Shown here one piece after another: positions 31,679-44,700 of a stretch of DNA of 64,000 bases. How positions within the stretch are numbered: the stretch's first letter is position 1; the number at the start of each line of letters is the position of its first letter. Source of the DNA: Effrenium voratum (lineage: Eukaryota; Sar; Dinophyceae; Suessiales; Symbiodiniaceae); NCBI GenBank assembly GCA_963377175.1, contig CAUJNA010001868.1:473380-537379 (forward strand). The letters run 5' to 3'. The notes below the pieces were generated by a model, which made no database searches, had not been told where the DNA came from, and was given only the letters and a program-made list of their open reading frames with translations. The translations under genes were made by a program, and so were the position numbers.

Positions 31679-32703
31679 GTGTGCACCGATTCGTGGATTG
31701 TGGCGCCGGGGGCTCTTTGGCTTCGGTTTTTTTCTGCGGCTCCCTTCGGTTTCGCCTTGTTTTCCCAGCGGGGGGTTACTCCCTTGAACGGAGAGACCAC
31801 CCCATGTCAAGCCGAAATACGAGACGTCCTTCGCCAGGCAGCAATGCCCTGGAGTTCTGCGTTGGCCACGACACCTTTCACAGGCCGAGTCTCTGGACTG
31901 ACGCACCGTGCCACGGCCGTCGGTTAGGACATAGGGTGTCACAAGGGGCGCATGGCTTGACTTAGCCAACCCTTGGGGTCTGTTGTTTTTCGGGTTTGCG
32001 CCATTTTCCCCCTTTTGTCCACCCAGAGGCTCCTGGCTTCGGCTTTCAATACCCCGGGAATCGGTGTTTGGGGGTCTCAAAACCTGGTTGTTTGAGGGCC
32101 CTAAATACATTGGGAGCCTTTGGGCACGGAAAAGGTAACTCTTTGCGGATCTAAGTCGGTGGGGACCGTTCCAGCGTTCATTCCGGAAGAATTCCCAGAG
32201 GCAGCTTTGACCGCGCAGGTGGTTCTTGCGTCGGATCATTGCCCCCTGAGGCAAGAAAGGAAGTACTCCGAGGAGAATGAGCTTCACCGTTTCGACGGCG
32301 GGGGCTGAGTTGCATTAGATTGATTGGCGGAGGGATTCAGAAGAATTAGAAGTAATTTTAAAGATAAGGTAGGATTTAGTTATGATTACGGCAAGATTAC
32401 TTAGAATACCTGAATCGAGCCCCAAAACAGTGCCCGACAAGGCTGGAACATTTCCCTTGAGCCCTTTCGTTGCGCTTTGGGCCAAACTTCTACCGTTGTT
32501 GCGACGGATCTCGGATCTCCGGTCGGTTGGACAAATGATCCCAAAAGGCCTGCTGATGTTCACACTCCTCTCCCCAAAAGGGGTATATACCCCTTATAAA
32601 GTGGGTTGGAAACCACGGAAGCCAAGAAGTATGAAGAAGCGGTGGTACTTCCACCACAAAAGAAGCTTCCACCGTTGTGCCGATGGATCTCCGGTCGTGA
32701 CAG

Positions 32704-32763
32704 GCAACGCGCCCTGCGCGACTCTGGCCGACACCTTCGCCTTCGCGGGGCCGTGGCAGGAAG
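32704..32763 (+). CDS. Exon, unidentified gene
   Basis: Encodes NAPCATLADTFAFAGPWQE. Donor GTCCGC after 32763; alternative GTGGAT after 32789. Phase joins 35202 as PWQEDPTLAG. Confidence 0.6.
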
Positions 32764-35700
32764 GTCCGCCGGAGGCGGGAGACGACTCGGTGGATTTGGG
32801 TGCGCCATGGACGGCAGAGTCGCGAGGGAGAATCTGATCACAATGAAACACACATATTGTATACATATATATATTATATATATATGCATATATATATGGA
32901 CACCTTGCCAGGGCCTACCTGTTTATATTCTAGTTGCAAATGTATACGTATATAAATATGTATATATATATATATATACACATATGTGTGACGTACTTCA
33001 AAGCACTACCTGCCTCACAGGTGATTCCTGGGTGCGGCTCGTTTCAACTGGCAGGTTGCCAACTTGAAATCCGGAGATGCACTTGGGGGGGGGGGGGTAA
33101 TGATGGTTTTCGCCGTGGATGCGTATAGCGGGGATCAGAAGAATGGCAACCATCCCCCCGTGCTTATCGTTCTTTAGGCAAGCCACCAGAATTCTCTGCA
33201 TTGGGTGACCGATCTGACTTCTGGGTGTGCGTCTGGCTCAGCCTTGACATCTTCCTGAAGATGGTTCTTGACTTGTTCTTGACAATTCATTGAAAAGAAG
33301 CATCGCTAGAGTCAGAATGGTTGGGAAGTGCTCTTATGGCACCGCTGCAATGCGCGATGCCGTAGCATGTGGGCGTCGGCTTCTCTAGAGTTGACCGGAA
33401 TGCGCGCTACCAGACTCCTAAAGCGTGCTGGCGAAGGTCGAAATGGGAAGTACCCTTTTTTGAGGGTGCCCTTTGGGAAGTGAAGGGGAACCATTTCTTC
33501 ATATCGAAATAATATTTGTTTTTTTTTTGAACCCACTTTGGGGGTTCCAAATCCACTCTTTTTGACCCCCCAAGTCCTGAAATGGGTTCCTCGGTGCGTC
33601 AGTTGAGTGGCCTGGACCCGGGCAGGGCATCTCTGGCGATCTGATCCTGGCAGCCGTGCCCTGGCAGGATGACCTGTGGGGGTCGTTTTTTTTGTTGTTG
33701 TTTCGGGTTGGGTAGTCTACATTTGCCGAAGCAACTCAGGGTTATGAGGGTGCCTCATTTTGGTAGGTAGAAGCAAGTCTTGTAAAGCCGAGTGGCTTAG
33801 ACCTCTCTTTTCGGTTTGGTTCTTGGAAGCAACGAGGTGTACCTCATTTGCCGGGGGCCGCGGTCCATGTTTCAATTTGTGCGGCAAGAAATTCATGACC
33901 GGAAGACCACGAAGCAGGCGGAACACGTTCCAACCAGATGCCCCCTCCGATCTCAGCTAGGCTCTGACCCAAGGCCAGTTGGGAATAGCTTGGACCTTGC
34001 CCCCCACTACCTAGCCCCTGCCCCTTTTGGAAGCGCGAGGTGCACAGCTTCCTCCTGCTGCAGGAGCCTCGCTGGGCTTTGGATCCAGGCGCGAAAAGGG
34101 GGGGGAGTTGATTGGGTTGGGGGGGTTGGTTTGGAGGGGCTGAGGGTTGGTTTGGAGTTGCTTGGAGGTTGGTTTGGAGGGGCTTGAGGGTTGGTTTGGA
34201 GGGGCTTGGGGGGTTGAGGGGGGGGCTTGGGGGATGCTGGTTTGTCAGTTGGGAGGAGTTGAGTTCTTCCCTGTGAAATCCGAGTCCCAAATCATTTGCT
34301 ATTTTCGGAGCCGAACAGTTTGTTTTCCAGACATGCAGGAGCCATTTACCTAACTTGGTGGCTCCCAGCAATCCCCTTAGCCTTTTTGCTTTTTAGTGTT
34401 TAGTGAGTTTCCATTTAACCCACTAAAAGTTATTCACTTTTAGCGGGGGATCAGAACATGGGCAGCCCAGCTAACTATTTGCAGGTGTTTCCAAGAGTCA
34501 AGCAAGAGGGGGCCAGTGAAGTGTCCCCAGATGGTGAATCAGGGTCATGAGCTTTGGCTAATCCGAAAAGCCAGATGCCGGGCAAACGTTCGGTGGCACC
34601 TTATACTTGAGATTTCTTCCAAAGGATGGAGGCAGACAACATGGATCCTCAGTTCGACATTATCATTGAACAAGGTTGGATTTAATTTGTAATGTGTGTT
34701 TGTTTGTTTGTTTGTTTGTTTGGTTGGTTGGTTGGTCGGTTGGTCGGTCGGTCGGTCGGTCGGTCGTTTGTTTGTTTGTTTAATTGCTTGTTTGTTTGTT
34801 TGTTTGTTTGCTTGTTTCCTTGTGTATTTGCTTGGTTGTTTGTTTGGTTTTTGGTTTGGTTTGATTTGTTTTGTTTGGCTTGTTAGGGTTGGTGGTTTGT
34901 TTGTTTGTTTGTTGGTTGGTTGGTTGTTTGTTGGTTGGTTGTTTGTTGATTGGTTGGTTGGTTGGCTGGCTGGTTGGTTGGTTGGTTTGTTTGTTTGTTT
35001 GTTTGTTCTTTCGATGGTCTTTCTTGTTTGTTTGTTTGTTTTCTGCGGGCAACGGTTTGAAGGTCGGCTTCAATTCGAACAGCACGGCGGCCCCACCATT
35101 CTGTTCGGCTACCCTTGACTTTTATACATGATCGAATCGCCCCGCTTTGCCTTTCGCCGGCCTTCTCGCCCGACCCGAGCCGCCCAGCCCAAACCCGACA
35201 GATCCTACCCTGGCGGGTGCCTATGAGACCTTCCGCCGGGCGCGCGTGGAGGAGATGCGGGGAGCCCGAGTCGACCGTTGGCCATGGCCCTGAAACGTCG
35301 AAGTGGCAACGGACATACTGTGGATGGTTGCGAAATCCTCTTAGGCACCACCGTTCAGAAGGAAGTCTGTGCACGTGGTGAGGCGGTCTTCGGTGCACGT
35401 GGTCAAGCGGTCTTCTGTGCACGTGTTGTTTTTTTCATGTTTTGTTCAGAATTCACGGTATTTACAGCACATCGGCGTTCAGAAACCCTGGTTTCCGATG
35501 ATTCTCCAACCTAAATACCAACAAACGATTTTTTTCAACCATGGTTTCCTTTCGTGGTGCGAACGGATTTCGCAACCATCCACAGGGTGTCACAAGCCGG
35601 AGACTTGGCCTAGTGCGAAGGGAGGCCCTCCATATTGCCGGCACATGGGTCCCTGTTATTGCTTGCGGCTGGTATTAGTTAGCAATAGGATTTGCGCCCA

Positions 35701-38700
35701 TTCTGCGACATCTTGTGTTCTTGTGCGACATCTTGTGTTCTTGTGCGAAGCCGCAGGATTTTCACATCTTTTGTTTGGGGGGTGGGGGGGGGATGGGGGG
35801 GAGGATGTGGTGACACCATTGATTTCATTGGCCTTGGCTTGCAGTGCCCTGCGTGGTGTCTGACGCCCAATTCTTTAGGGGTTGATCCCCCATTCTTTTT
35901 CAACCATCGTTCTTTTCAAAAACCTGCTGTTTCCCCTGGATTTTTGATGGTTTCCTGAAAGATCCGGATCCCTGGGTTAAGAATGGGGAGAAGGTACCCC
36001 TAGAGCGAGACTGGCCGATTGCGAGGTTGCACGTGGCATCGGAGGGGCGACTTCGTCCGGGCCAATTCCAGGACAGGGCTGATGCAGTTTCAGCTCGAGC
36101 TTGTCGGGGGCTGCCGAACATCTATGGCAGTGGTTGCCAAAACCAATGGGATCCCATTTTGGGGGTTTTCGGTGCACCACCCATTTTAGAGCCTATATTA
36201 GTGGGGATTGGGATGTTCACCGGGGGTACGGGATTTTGACCCATGGCCATGTGGGTGTGTCCTTTTTAGGGACCGCCCATATGGTGGTTGTCCTTTTGGT
36301 TTCCTTGCAAAACCATCAAAGGGCGTCACAAGACAGAGCCATATTGGCTAGGTCCCCCAGTAGTGCCCTTTCACCCTTTTTGGGGGGAGGGTTTCCCCAC
36401 TAAAATAGACTACAGAAAAAAAGTTGGTGCCCTTATTCTAACCTCTTTACTGGAGGACCTAGTTGAACATCATCACACTTGCCGGCTGCTTTGGAGGGTT
36501 CCCATGGCATGGACCCCCCCCCCCAAAAAAAAAAAGCACGGTGATCCCGAAACACGGCTGTAATTTCGGGTCCCTTGGGCTCCATATTTTTATCGGCAGA
36601 AGCTGAGCAGGTTCCTCGGTTCGCTGGTTGCAGAGTTGTGTGCTTGGGGTTTGTTACTCTCTTGTCCATTTGAAGGCGTGAACAGTTGCTTGGGCTTGTA
36701 AAGGGGGTTTCGCCGAGTCGGTTTGTCTCACGACTGAGTCGTTGCAGACGTCACAGCTGACAGCGCCCGGCGCTTAGATTGGAGGGCGATGGATCTCCAT
36801 TGGCCCTTGAGGTCCCAAGATTTTGAGATTGCTAGGCATCCCCGTTGGAAGGGTTTAGATCCAAGATTGAGCAGGGCTCCTTCAAAGAAATGCATTTTGC
36901 CTTTCCATGTGAAACGTGTGGCTTTTTGAAACATGTGGCTTTTTCAACACCAACATAAAGTTGGAGTTGCCACCACATAGACAAGTTGCCATGTTCGATC
37001 GGTGTTTTTCATGCATCCGGATCCCTGAGGCCCCAAGCTTTTTGAGGATCCACTTGGTTTTCCTTCCGGGGCTTCTTTTGCCTACGAAAGGACCCTTGGG
37101 AAAAAAAAGGGAAGAGGTGCTTCGAGTCGTAGCCCTGATGCCACCTTCCAACAAGCACGGACACTGAGAACCTTGAACCTTGATTCCCGGCTCCCCGAAA
37201 GCATTGGGATGGTTCAGGGAATGACCCCTGAGAACCAGCAAGCAAGCTCCCCTAACTCTCAACCCTCCCCAACCCCTAACCTTGCAATGGCCCCAAGGCC
37301 ATAGCTCCGAGGCCGTTTGGAGAGGCGGTACACCACTTGCTCCAAGTGCTCGCCTCACTGTGTGGGAGACACCTTCTCTCAAGGAGTCTCAACATTTGGT
37401 TGGTGTTTTGGTTTTGAGGGAACTCTCTTGGGTTGCTTTGTCAAGGGAAACAAAAAGGTTGTTTTTTGGGGAGGGAGGCCATGTAAAGAGACACCATTTG
37501 GGGTTTCCCTGAAAACGACTAGAGTCAGAGGGTAATATTTGACTTGTCTGGGATGGGGAAAAAAGGCCCTGACAACTTTTTGAACCGTCTTCCTTTGAAC
37601 AATGGAAGTGGAAGTTTTGGGGAAGCCCCAAAGGAAGCTAGTCTTTCCGAAACCCTCCGAGCGTACGACTCCAAGATTGGAGGGAGGGCACATGAAAGGA
37701 GACACAGCCTAGGGCCGGTGGATGGTGATCAAACATAGTATGCGCAAGGGATCTATTTCATCTCCCCCCATGGTCCGCTTACTCAAGAAACGTTTGACAT
37801 TCCAATAATGTGTTTGTTCTTAAACCTGTTCCATGTTCTTGCAAACACCTTCCTCTACCGTCCCTTTGGCCTGAAGCCCAAAGTGTAGCAGGAGCAGTGC
37901 CAAGCAGACATAGGCCGGCCATCCTTTTCATTCTTCGCATGGCTTTGGGCAGAATGCTTCGGAAGAGGTATGCGAATGACTCAACCACACCCCTGAAAAG
38001 GGAGACGAAAAAGAGTTTGTTTCAATAACAGTGGTTTGAACATAGTTGACCAGGGAAATCTTGTGACAGGACTCCAGCAAAACGCATGAAGGCTTCCGAC
38101 GACCTCGTAAGGGTTGTGGTGTGTAACGTGTAACGTCACACAGCAAGGTACCTTTCTTGGGGCGTCCATGTCTGATTTCAAGGCTCATTCACCCGGATGG
38201 GGCCTGGGCCAATCCCTCCTAATGGGGGCTGGAAAGCGTAGTCCGGATGGGGGGCCGGACGGGTTTTCTCAGGAATGAGCCAGGGCCCTTGAGAGATGCT
38301 TGGCCAAGATTTGTTTGGTGGTTTGGAGTTCCCATAGACAAGAACGAGAAGTTCAACTACCCACCAATCCAAGCCTTGCTCTGCAAATTGAATGTGGAAC
38401 CAGAAATCACCAGGATTTTCCGAGGAGTCTCGATTTTTGGGATCTTAACCCATGTTGAAGGGAAGTACCTAACCACAAGCCAAAGGCGCACACGTTCAGA
38501 TACATTGTGGCTGAGCCCCTGGAAAAAAATATAAAACATCCAGGCGACTACTCCCGCATCTCGGTCCATGGCACCCCAAAGGTGGGTCAGTTTTGCATCC
38601 AACACCTTTCGGTTTTCCTAACCCGAAGAACGGGTCCCACCTCAAACAGTTTCGTTTTGCAGACGAAACGGCCAACCACCAGCCAAGGGGGGAACCCCTT

Positions 38701-41700
38701 CCTCGACAAGATTTCAATCGCAAATTTTGTCATGGTATGGAAAGCTGTTGTTGGTGCGTGGGATCCTTCTTTCCAGAGAAAGTCATCAGAATTTCCAAAA
38801 CAACAGGTCTTTGAAAGGAACCATGGTTGAAAAGAATGGTTGGAATCAACCCCATAGAGGTGTGTTGGGTTTCTAGCAAGGGCAAGCTGAAAACCGCCCG
38901 GAAGGCGAAAGCGTTTTTGAGGACCCGGCGGTTTGGAGCCCTTCGACGGCCCGAAGCGAACGCGTCCATCCGAGGCAGCGCTGGCCCTGGAGCCCGCGGG
39001 GAGTTGCGACCTGGTGCTGCGCCTGCGGCCCATCCGCCAGGTCGGGGAGAAAACGCGGCGGTGCTGAGATGTTTCTAAAACCAAACGCCAGGTGGTTTCA
39101 GGACTGGTTCTGGGGGGGGGGGGTTTTCGGGACTGGTTCTGGGGGCGTGGTTTTCAGGACTGGTTGTGGGGGGGGGGGTTTTCGGGACTGGTTCTGCGGG
39201 GATGGTTTTCAGGACTGGTTCTGGGGCCGGGGGGTTTTCAGGACTGGTTCTGGGGGAGTGGTTTTCAGGAAAACCAAGACCCTATGCAAGGGTAGACAAA
39301 ACTTAACAGGCTCTAGGGCGTCTCCTGAAAAAGGGAACAGGCCCAGAATCTTGGGGAGATTTTCGGGAGCACCCAGAGCGGGTGTTTCTTAACATAGGGA
39401 CCCTTAATGTAGTTTGTTCCCTTTGGGTTCGCTTTCAAACTATCCCCTCCCCCATTTGGGTGTGTCTGCCAAATCATGGGCGTCCCTTCAAAACCACCAA
39501 AACCAGATACCCTCAAGAAAAGAGACGCACCCCAGTTCACAGCCTCTCGTTTTGGTTTTTGTTTTTTGCCAAAAGGGACGGTTCTGCGCGCCAGGAGGCT
39601 TCAAGCTCCCTGCTGGCCGCCCAGTCGGAGTCAACTTGCTTCCTTGATAGCCTGAAGGGAGGCCTTCTTCGGACGGTTCTGCACTTGGTGGCTCCCAGCC
39701 TCCCCTTAGCCTTTAAGCTTTTTAGTGCTTAGTGGTTGGATTTCCATTTCACCCGCTAAAAGTTAGTCACCTTTAGCAAAAAATATGAGGGCAGCCCAGT
39801 GAAGGCAAGTCCGTGAAACAGAAGGCATGCACCCGAAAGTAAGAATGGGCCTCATGTGCGCAGCAGTCTTTTGTGATGACTTACATTCCGTCCCAACATG
39901 ACACCTAGAGGTTCCAGGTACTCGGAGGTGCTATGTTGGCGGAAGGAAGGGTAACTCTGTTGATGATGACTTGGTTTTAAAGTCCCCACACGCCCATTCG
40001 AGATGTCTTAGGCCTCAATTGGTACCTAGTCTGAGCCCGTTTGAGGAGGCTCGGTTTCCGATCATATGATTTTTCCCATGCATTTTTGGAGGTGAGTCAG
40101 TGAGTGTCAGCCAGTCAGTGAGCCAGCCAGTCAGAGAGTGAGAGAGTGACTGAGGGAAGAGTGAGAGAGTGACCGAGCGCGAAAGTGACCGAGTGAGAGA
40201 GCGGGCGAGTGGGCGCGTGAGAAAGTGAGAGAGCGAGAGAGTGTAGAAGAGCGAGAGATTGACTGAGGGAGGGAGGAGGGAGTGAGCGAGTCAGTCAGTC
40301 TGCAAGGTAGTTAGGTAGCTAGTCAACCGTCTGTTGCGTTAGTTAGGGAGGAGATAGTTAGTTCACCAGTTAGTCAATTCAATTGTGTGCAGTCAACTCG
40401 GTTGGTTGGTTGGGTGGCCGGCTGGCTGGCTGGGTGGTTAGTTCTTGCTTGCTTGCTTCTTTGTTTGTGTTTCCCGATGTTTTGTCCACGGCATTTAGTT
40501 TGCCCCCCAAACCAACCCCGAACCAACCCAAGGCAGCCCTAAAACTAAATCCACCCTACATTTACCCCAAATCCTAAATCCACCCTAACCGGAACCATAA
40601 GACCTGAATTCCGCCCTAAACGGAACCCCCTTCCCCCGCGCCTCTCACGCCCACGCCCACGCCTCCTTTCCCAGCGGCTACGTGGCTTCGCCTTCCGCGG
40701 TCTCGATGCGGGAGCAGATCCTCGAGGCCTCCGAGAGACGAGACCAAGCGCTGCCACAAATTCACAGGGCCGCGGCTTTTCGCCAAAAGCCACGCGCCAT
40801 GTGCGGAACACTAATCCTCAGGCGAAAGATTTTAATGAAAAACCTTGAAAGTGGTGGAGGCCTAACAGGCTCCAGGCCAGAGACTCCTCTTTTCCCTCAA
40901 GCATTTGGCCATGAGTTAAAAGCCCGTCCGTACCCACTCAACTAGGTTAGCCCCCAAAACGGTACCGTTGGTTTCCCACAGGCACATGGAAGCTGCCGTG
41001 CGGGACCCAGTCCCTAAACTTGAAGAAAAAGGTTGGCACCTCACAAGCGGCTGTGGTCAGTTACCATTGTAGCACAGTTACCGATGGAGAGAAAACCCCA
41101 CAAAACGCACAGCTTGGGATTGAACTCCGATTCGGCTCATGGGAGAAACAAGCAACTGGTGCGGGGTTTTGTCCACAAACAGCAGTTTACACTTCAACTA
41201 GTTTCAAGTTGATGGTTCCCATGACCTCCCCTTACACAACCGTTCATGCTTTTTCCTTGCTTCATTGCTTTGTTTTGCTTTGGCTCCTCACCCCTGGCGA
41301 CCATCCACCACCTGAGCTTGGCATCGCAGGCCGGTTGAGACCTCAAATCAGCCTGAGCCTCTATTGCTACAGCAAAGCGAAACCGAAAGCGGGTAAATCG
41401 AGAAAAAAAGGGAACACAACAACAACAATCTGCACCAATTGGCATGGATGAGCCCCCGATAACCCTCCTATCAACTGGAGGATATCGTCCATCCACAGGG
41501 TCGGATTCCGGCAGAGGCGCTTGGCTCAAGCGCGATGACGCCATGGGCAGAGTCCATCCCTGGATCGATGATTGGGCTGCTCGCTTTTGTCCACAATCCA
41601 TTTCTTCCACCCGGTTGGTGTCCTCTTGAATTTTAGGGGGTCCCTAAATGTGTCGGGGCCTCATTTTGTCCTGTCCACATGGTGGTGTTTCCTGCAAAAG

Positions 41701-44700
41701 GTCAGCCATCAACAAGCATTTCCAAGGGAAGATCTTCTCATGTTGCTTTTCATTCACTCTTCTGCAGATGAATGCGGAGCTCAGCAAGCCGTCATTTCTA
41801 GCAGATTCTAGGCCTTTCAATGAGCGTCCAGAGGAGTATCTGGGGCCAAAATAGTGGACCCTTCTCCCGGATCCGAAACTGCTTTTCAAGGAGCCTCGCC
41901 TTGGTCACCCTCTTTTTTTTTCTTCTTGGAGCGGAAATGGACCCTTTGGTGACATCTACATATTTATGTGTGCCTCTTTTAATTCACATCCAATTTTCAG
42001 ACACGGCCATGTGTCCGAGTGGCCAGGTTCGGCTGTTTCTGCTAGTCGCTTTTCCATTCTTTCCAGGCATTCCCAGAAAGCCACCACTTGCAACTGGGGA
42101 TGTTTGAATCCACGAGCGTTTCTTTAACACCGTGAAATTCTCCCCCCCCCCCTTTCCCCGTTTCTGGGGTTCAGGGCTTTCCAAGAGCCCTTGCCCCAAA
42201 AGCCCTTGCCCTAGGATGATGACGGCACCCCGAGTCAGAAGGAAAGACAGCCGCAGCAGTTGGGCTACAGCCTCGCGGAGAAGTTCGCCATCGTGGGGGT
42301 CCTGGAGACCTCCACCATCGGCATGCTGCTCTTGGCCGTCCGCGCCCTCGGCGAGGAAAAGGAAACGGAGGATTTTTTCTTTGGGGGGGGGGGAATTTTA
42401 AAGATTAAAAAAAGGAATGACAAAACAAATCCCAAAATAAATCCGCACCCAAAGGAAACGCCCCGGCGAGGTCCGCGGTTCGCATTCGGAGAGTTGGTCA
42501 CCGTCCACGCGGGTTTATCCTTTCATTGAGGGGATGCTGCGAGAGCAATTTTATTTCCGCCAAGAAGGATGTGTTCCCTACGTATTATTCACCCAGAGGT
42601 TTCTTGATCCTGCAAATGCCAAGAGAGGATAAACGAACTCACCCAGATCGGGGGGCTGTTTATCAGAGAGGTCACAAAATCTGCAGTTCCCATTGCTTTT
42701 GGGCTTTTGGGAAGGGCAAGATGGCGTATGAGGTGCTTGACCACGCACAGCCAAGAGAATCGCTCGCGCATATTTATTACGGGCACTCCCCTGTGCGCGA
42801 AAAGGGGCCACCGCCAACGGTGCTTCGTCTAAACGGATGGTTTTTGTTGGGTTCCATTTTGGTCTGCGGGAGAGTAGCTTCTCCCATTGACGAATGAACG
42901 ACGTAGCAGGTGTCTCAATCGCGAGGCCTCAAACACGTGTCCAAAAGTGCCAACACGCGTCAAAGAAACTATAAAACTTCAAGCAACCAGGAAAGCATGT
43001 TTGTTTAAAAGATTTATTTTATCATTGTTGTCATTTTGTGGTGGGGGGCGGGGTAGGCCTACACTGGCACCTTTTGGGGGTCTCCTCCGCTCCTTTTTTT
43101 CGTAGACTTGGCCCAAGGAAGGAGCAAGTTCCTGCAGCGGAAGGACCTCACCCCACGGCAGGTGAACTTCGTGGTGCTGGGCGGGTTCTTGCGCCCCGGC
43201 CGTACAGCAGAGCGAAAATGCCACCGCGGTCTCCAAGACGATTTCAGACATTTTAGGGTGTGTGTGTGTCTTTGTGTGTGTCTTTGTGTGTGTGTGTGTG
43301 TGTGTCTTTGTGTGTGTCTTTGTGTGTGTCTTTGTGTGTGTGTGTGTGTGTGCGCGTGCGTGCGTGTGCAGTGTAGGGTTAGGCCTCAGGCAAGGGACGC
43401 GTGGCCTACTGTGGGGTTAGGCGTGGCTTACCCAACACCCACACCAACCTGCAAAGCTTCCACACCGGAGCCCAAAAAAAAACAACGATCCGGTTTGTTT
43501 CTTGTCCGAGGCTGGCTCCAGCCTTCATCCTGGTCCAAAAGGCCTACTATGACACCCTGATCGAGTTTCGGGGGCCGCTCGTCCGGAGAGTGCGGGGTCC
43601 CAAGAGTTGTTTCCCTTTTTTTAAAACTTTTTCCACAACCCTAGTAGTTTTCAGAAAGCATACTGTGGATGGTTGCGACATCCTCTTAGGCACCACCCGA
43701 GCAACCCTGGAATGATGTTCGATTCCCCAACGTAAATACCGAAAAACGTGAGGGTGTCAACCATGATTTGCAAGTGGTGCAGGACTTCTTCCATCCACAG
43801 TATGTCTCAAAAATGGGAAACCCTATTGGTGGCGTGCCCAAATGTTGGGGACGCATGTCTCCCACTTTCAAGAGCTCACACAATTTCAGGCTGAAGCCCG
43901 AGCAGCATAGCATCGGCAGCTTCCTGAACCTGTCCTTGCTGTCTCCCACAAAGCTCTCCTGGGACTATGACGGCACGAGTGCGAATGGCAAGATGAATGA
44001 GACCCTTCATGACACCTGGAAGTGGCACGATGACGAGTGAAGTGGCGCCGTGAAGCCCAAAGCTTTGGCTGGCCAGACAAAGTTTCTGAGCCTTCACGCA
44101 TAGCTTGGCACAAGAAACTTAGACCTTGCTGGGGGAAGGGTACCTGCAACAGATGGACCCGGCGATATTAGCTTCCATTCTCAACATCCTGGGCGAGATG
44201 GTGATGACAGTGTGATCAGGATGACTTGTGCTAGCGGCAACAGATTTGTTTCCGGAAAGGCATGAAAACCAGGTCGTGCAGGCCAAACCCGGCGAGCCAT
44301 CCTTTGCCGAGGTCCAAAGACAACCGCCAAGAAAATGGCTCCGCATGACACGGTCCCAAGTTTGGCAATCCAAACAACCCAAGGTTGTTGTAATATGTTG
44401 TTGTCCATTTGCGTGCTGCGCTGCCTTTTGTGCTGGGTTTGGGGGAATGAGTTTCTAGGGCGAAAAGAGACGGTTCGAATCCATCATGGAGGTTTCATGG
44501 TCCCTTGAGATACCAGCGGGGACAAAGAAAAGTCCGCCGTCCAATTTCACCCATGTGTAAAAGCAGGCATTCTCTCAAAATTTCCCTCGTAAGGGGCAAG
44601 CATGTGGCCCCTTACAAACACCGGCCGAACAAAAACTAGGTCCCCCAGTAGTGCCCTTGTGCCCTTTGTTGGGGGAGCCTACTAACATAGACGACAGGAA

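Larger units (their letters stand above)
30201..32703. other. Intron or intergenic sequence, no exon recognised
   Basis: Holds a (GA)n run (30585-30602), a Family 5-like repeat near 30925-31035, the CCACC array and a Family 1 MITE. T- and A-rich near 32.3 kb. Confidence 0.5.

Noticed and set aside
34693..35118. 140-codon Phe/Val/Cys/Leu/Trp frame resembling a membrane protein
   Set aside because: It is a tetranucleotide repeat translated; identical composition in all three frames.
43106..43201. Pex14-like N-terminal motif
   Set aside because: Only about ten residues look similar and the context (hydrophobic helix before, no downstream coiled coil directly) does not fit.
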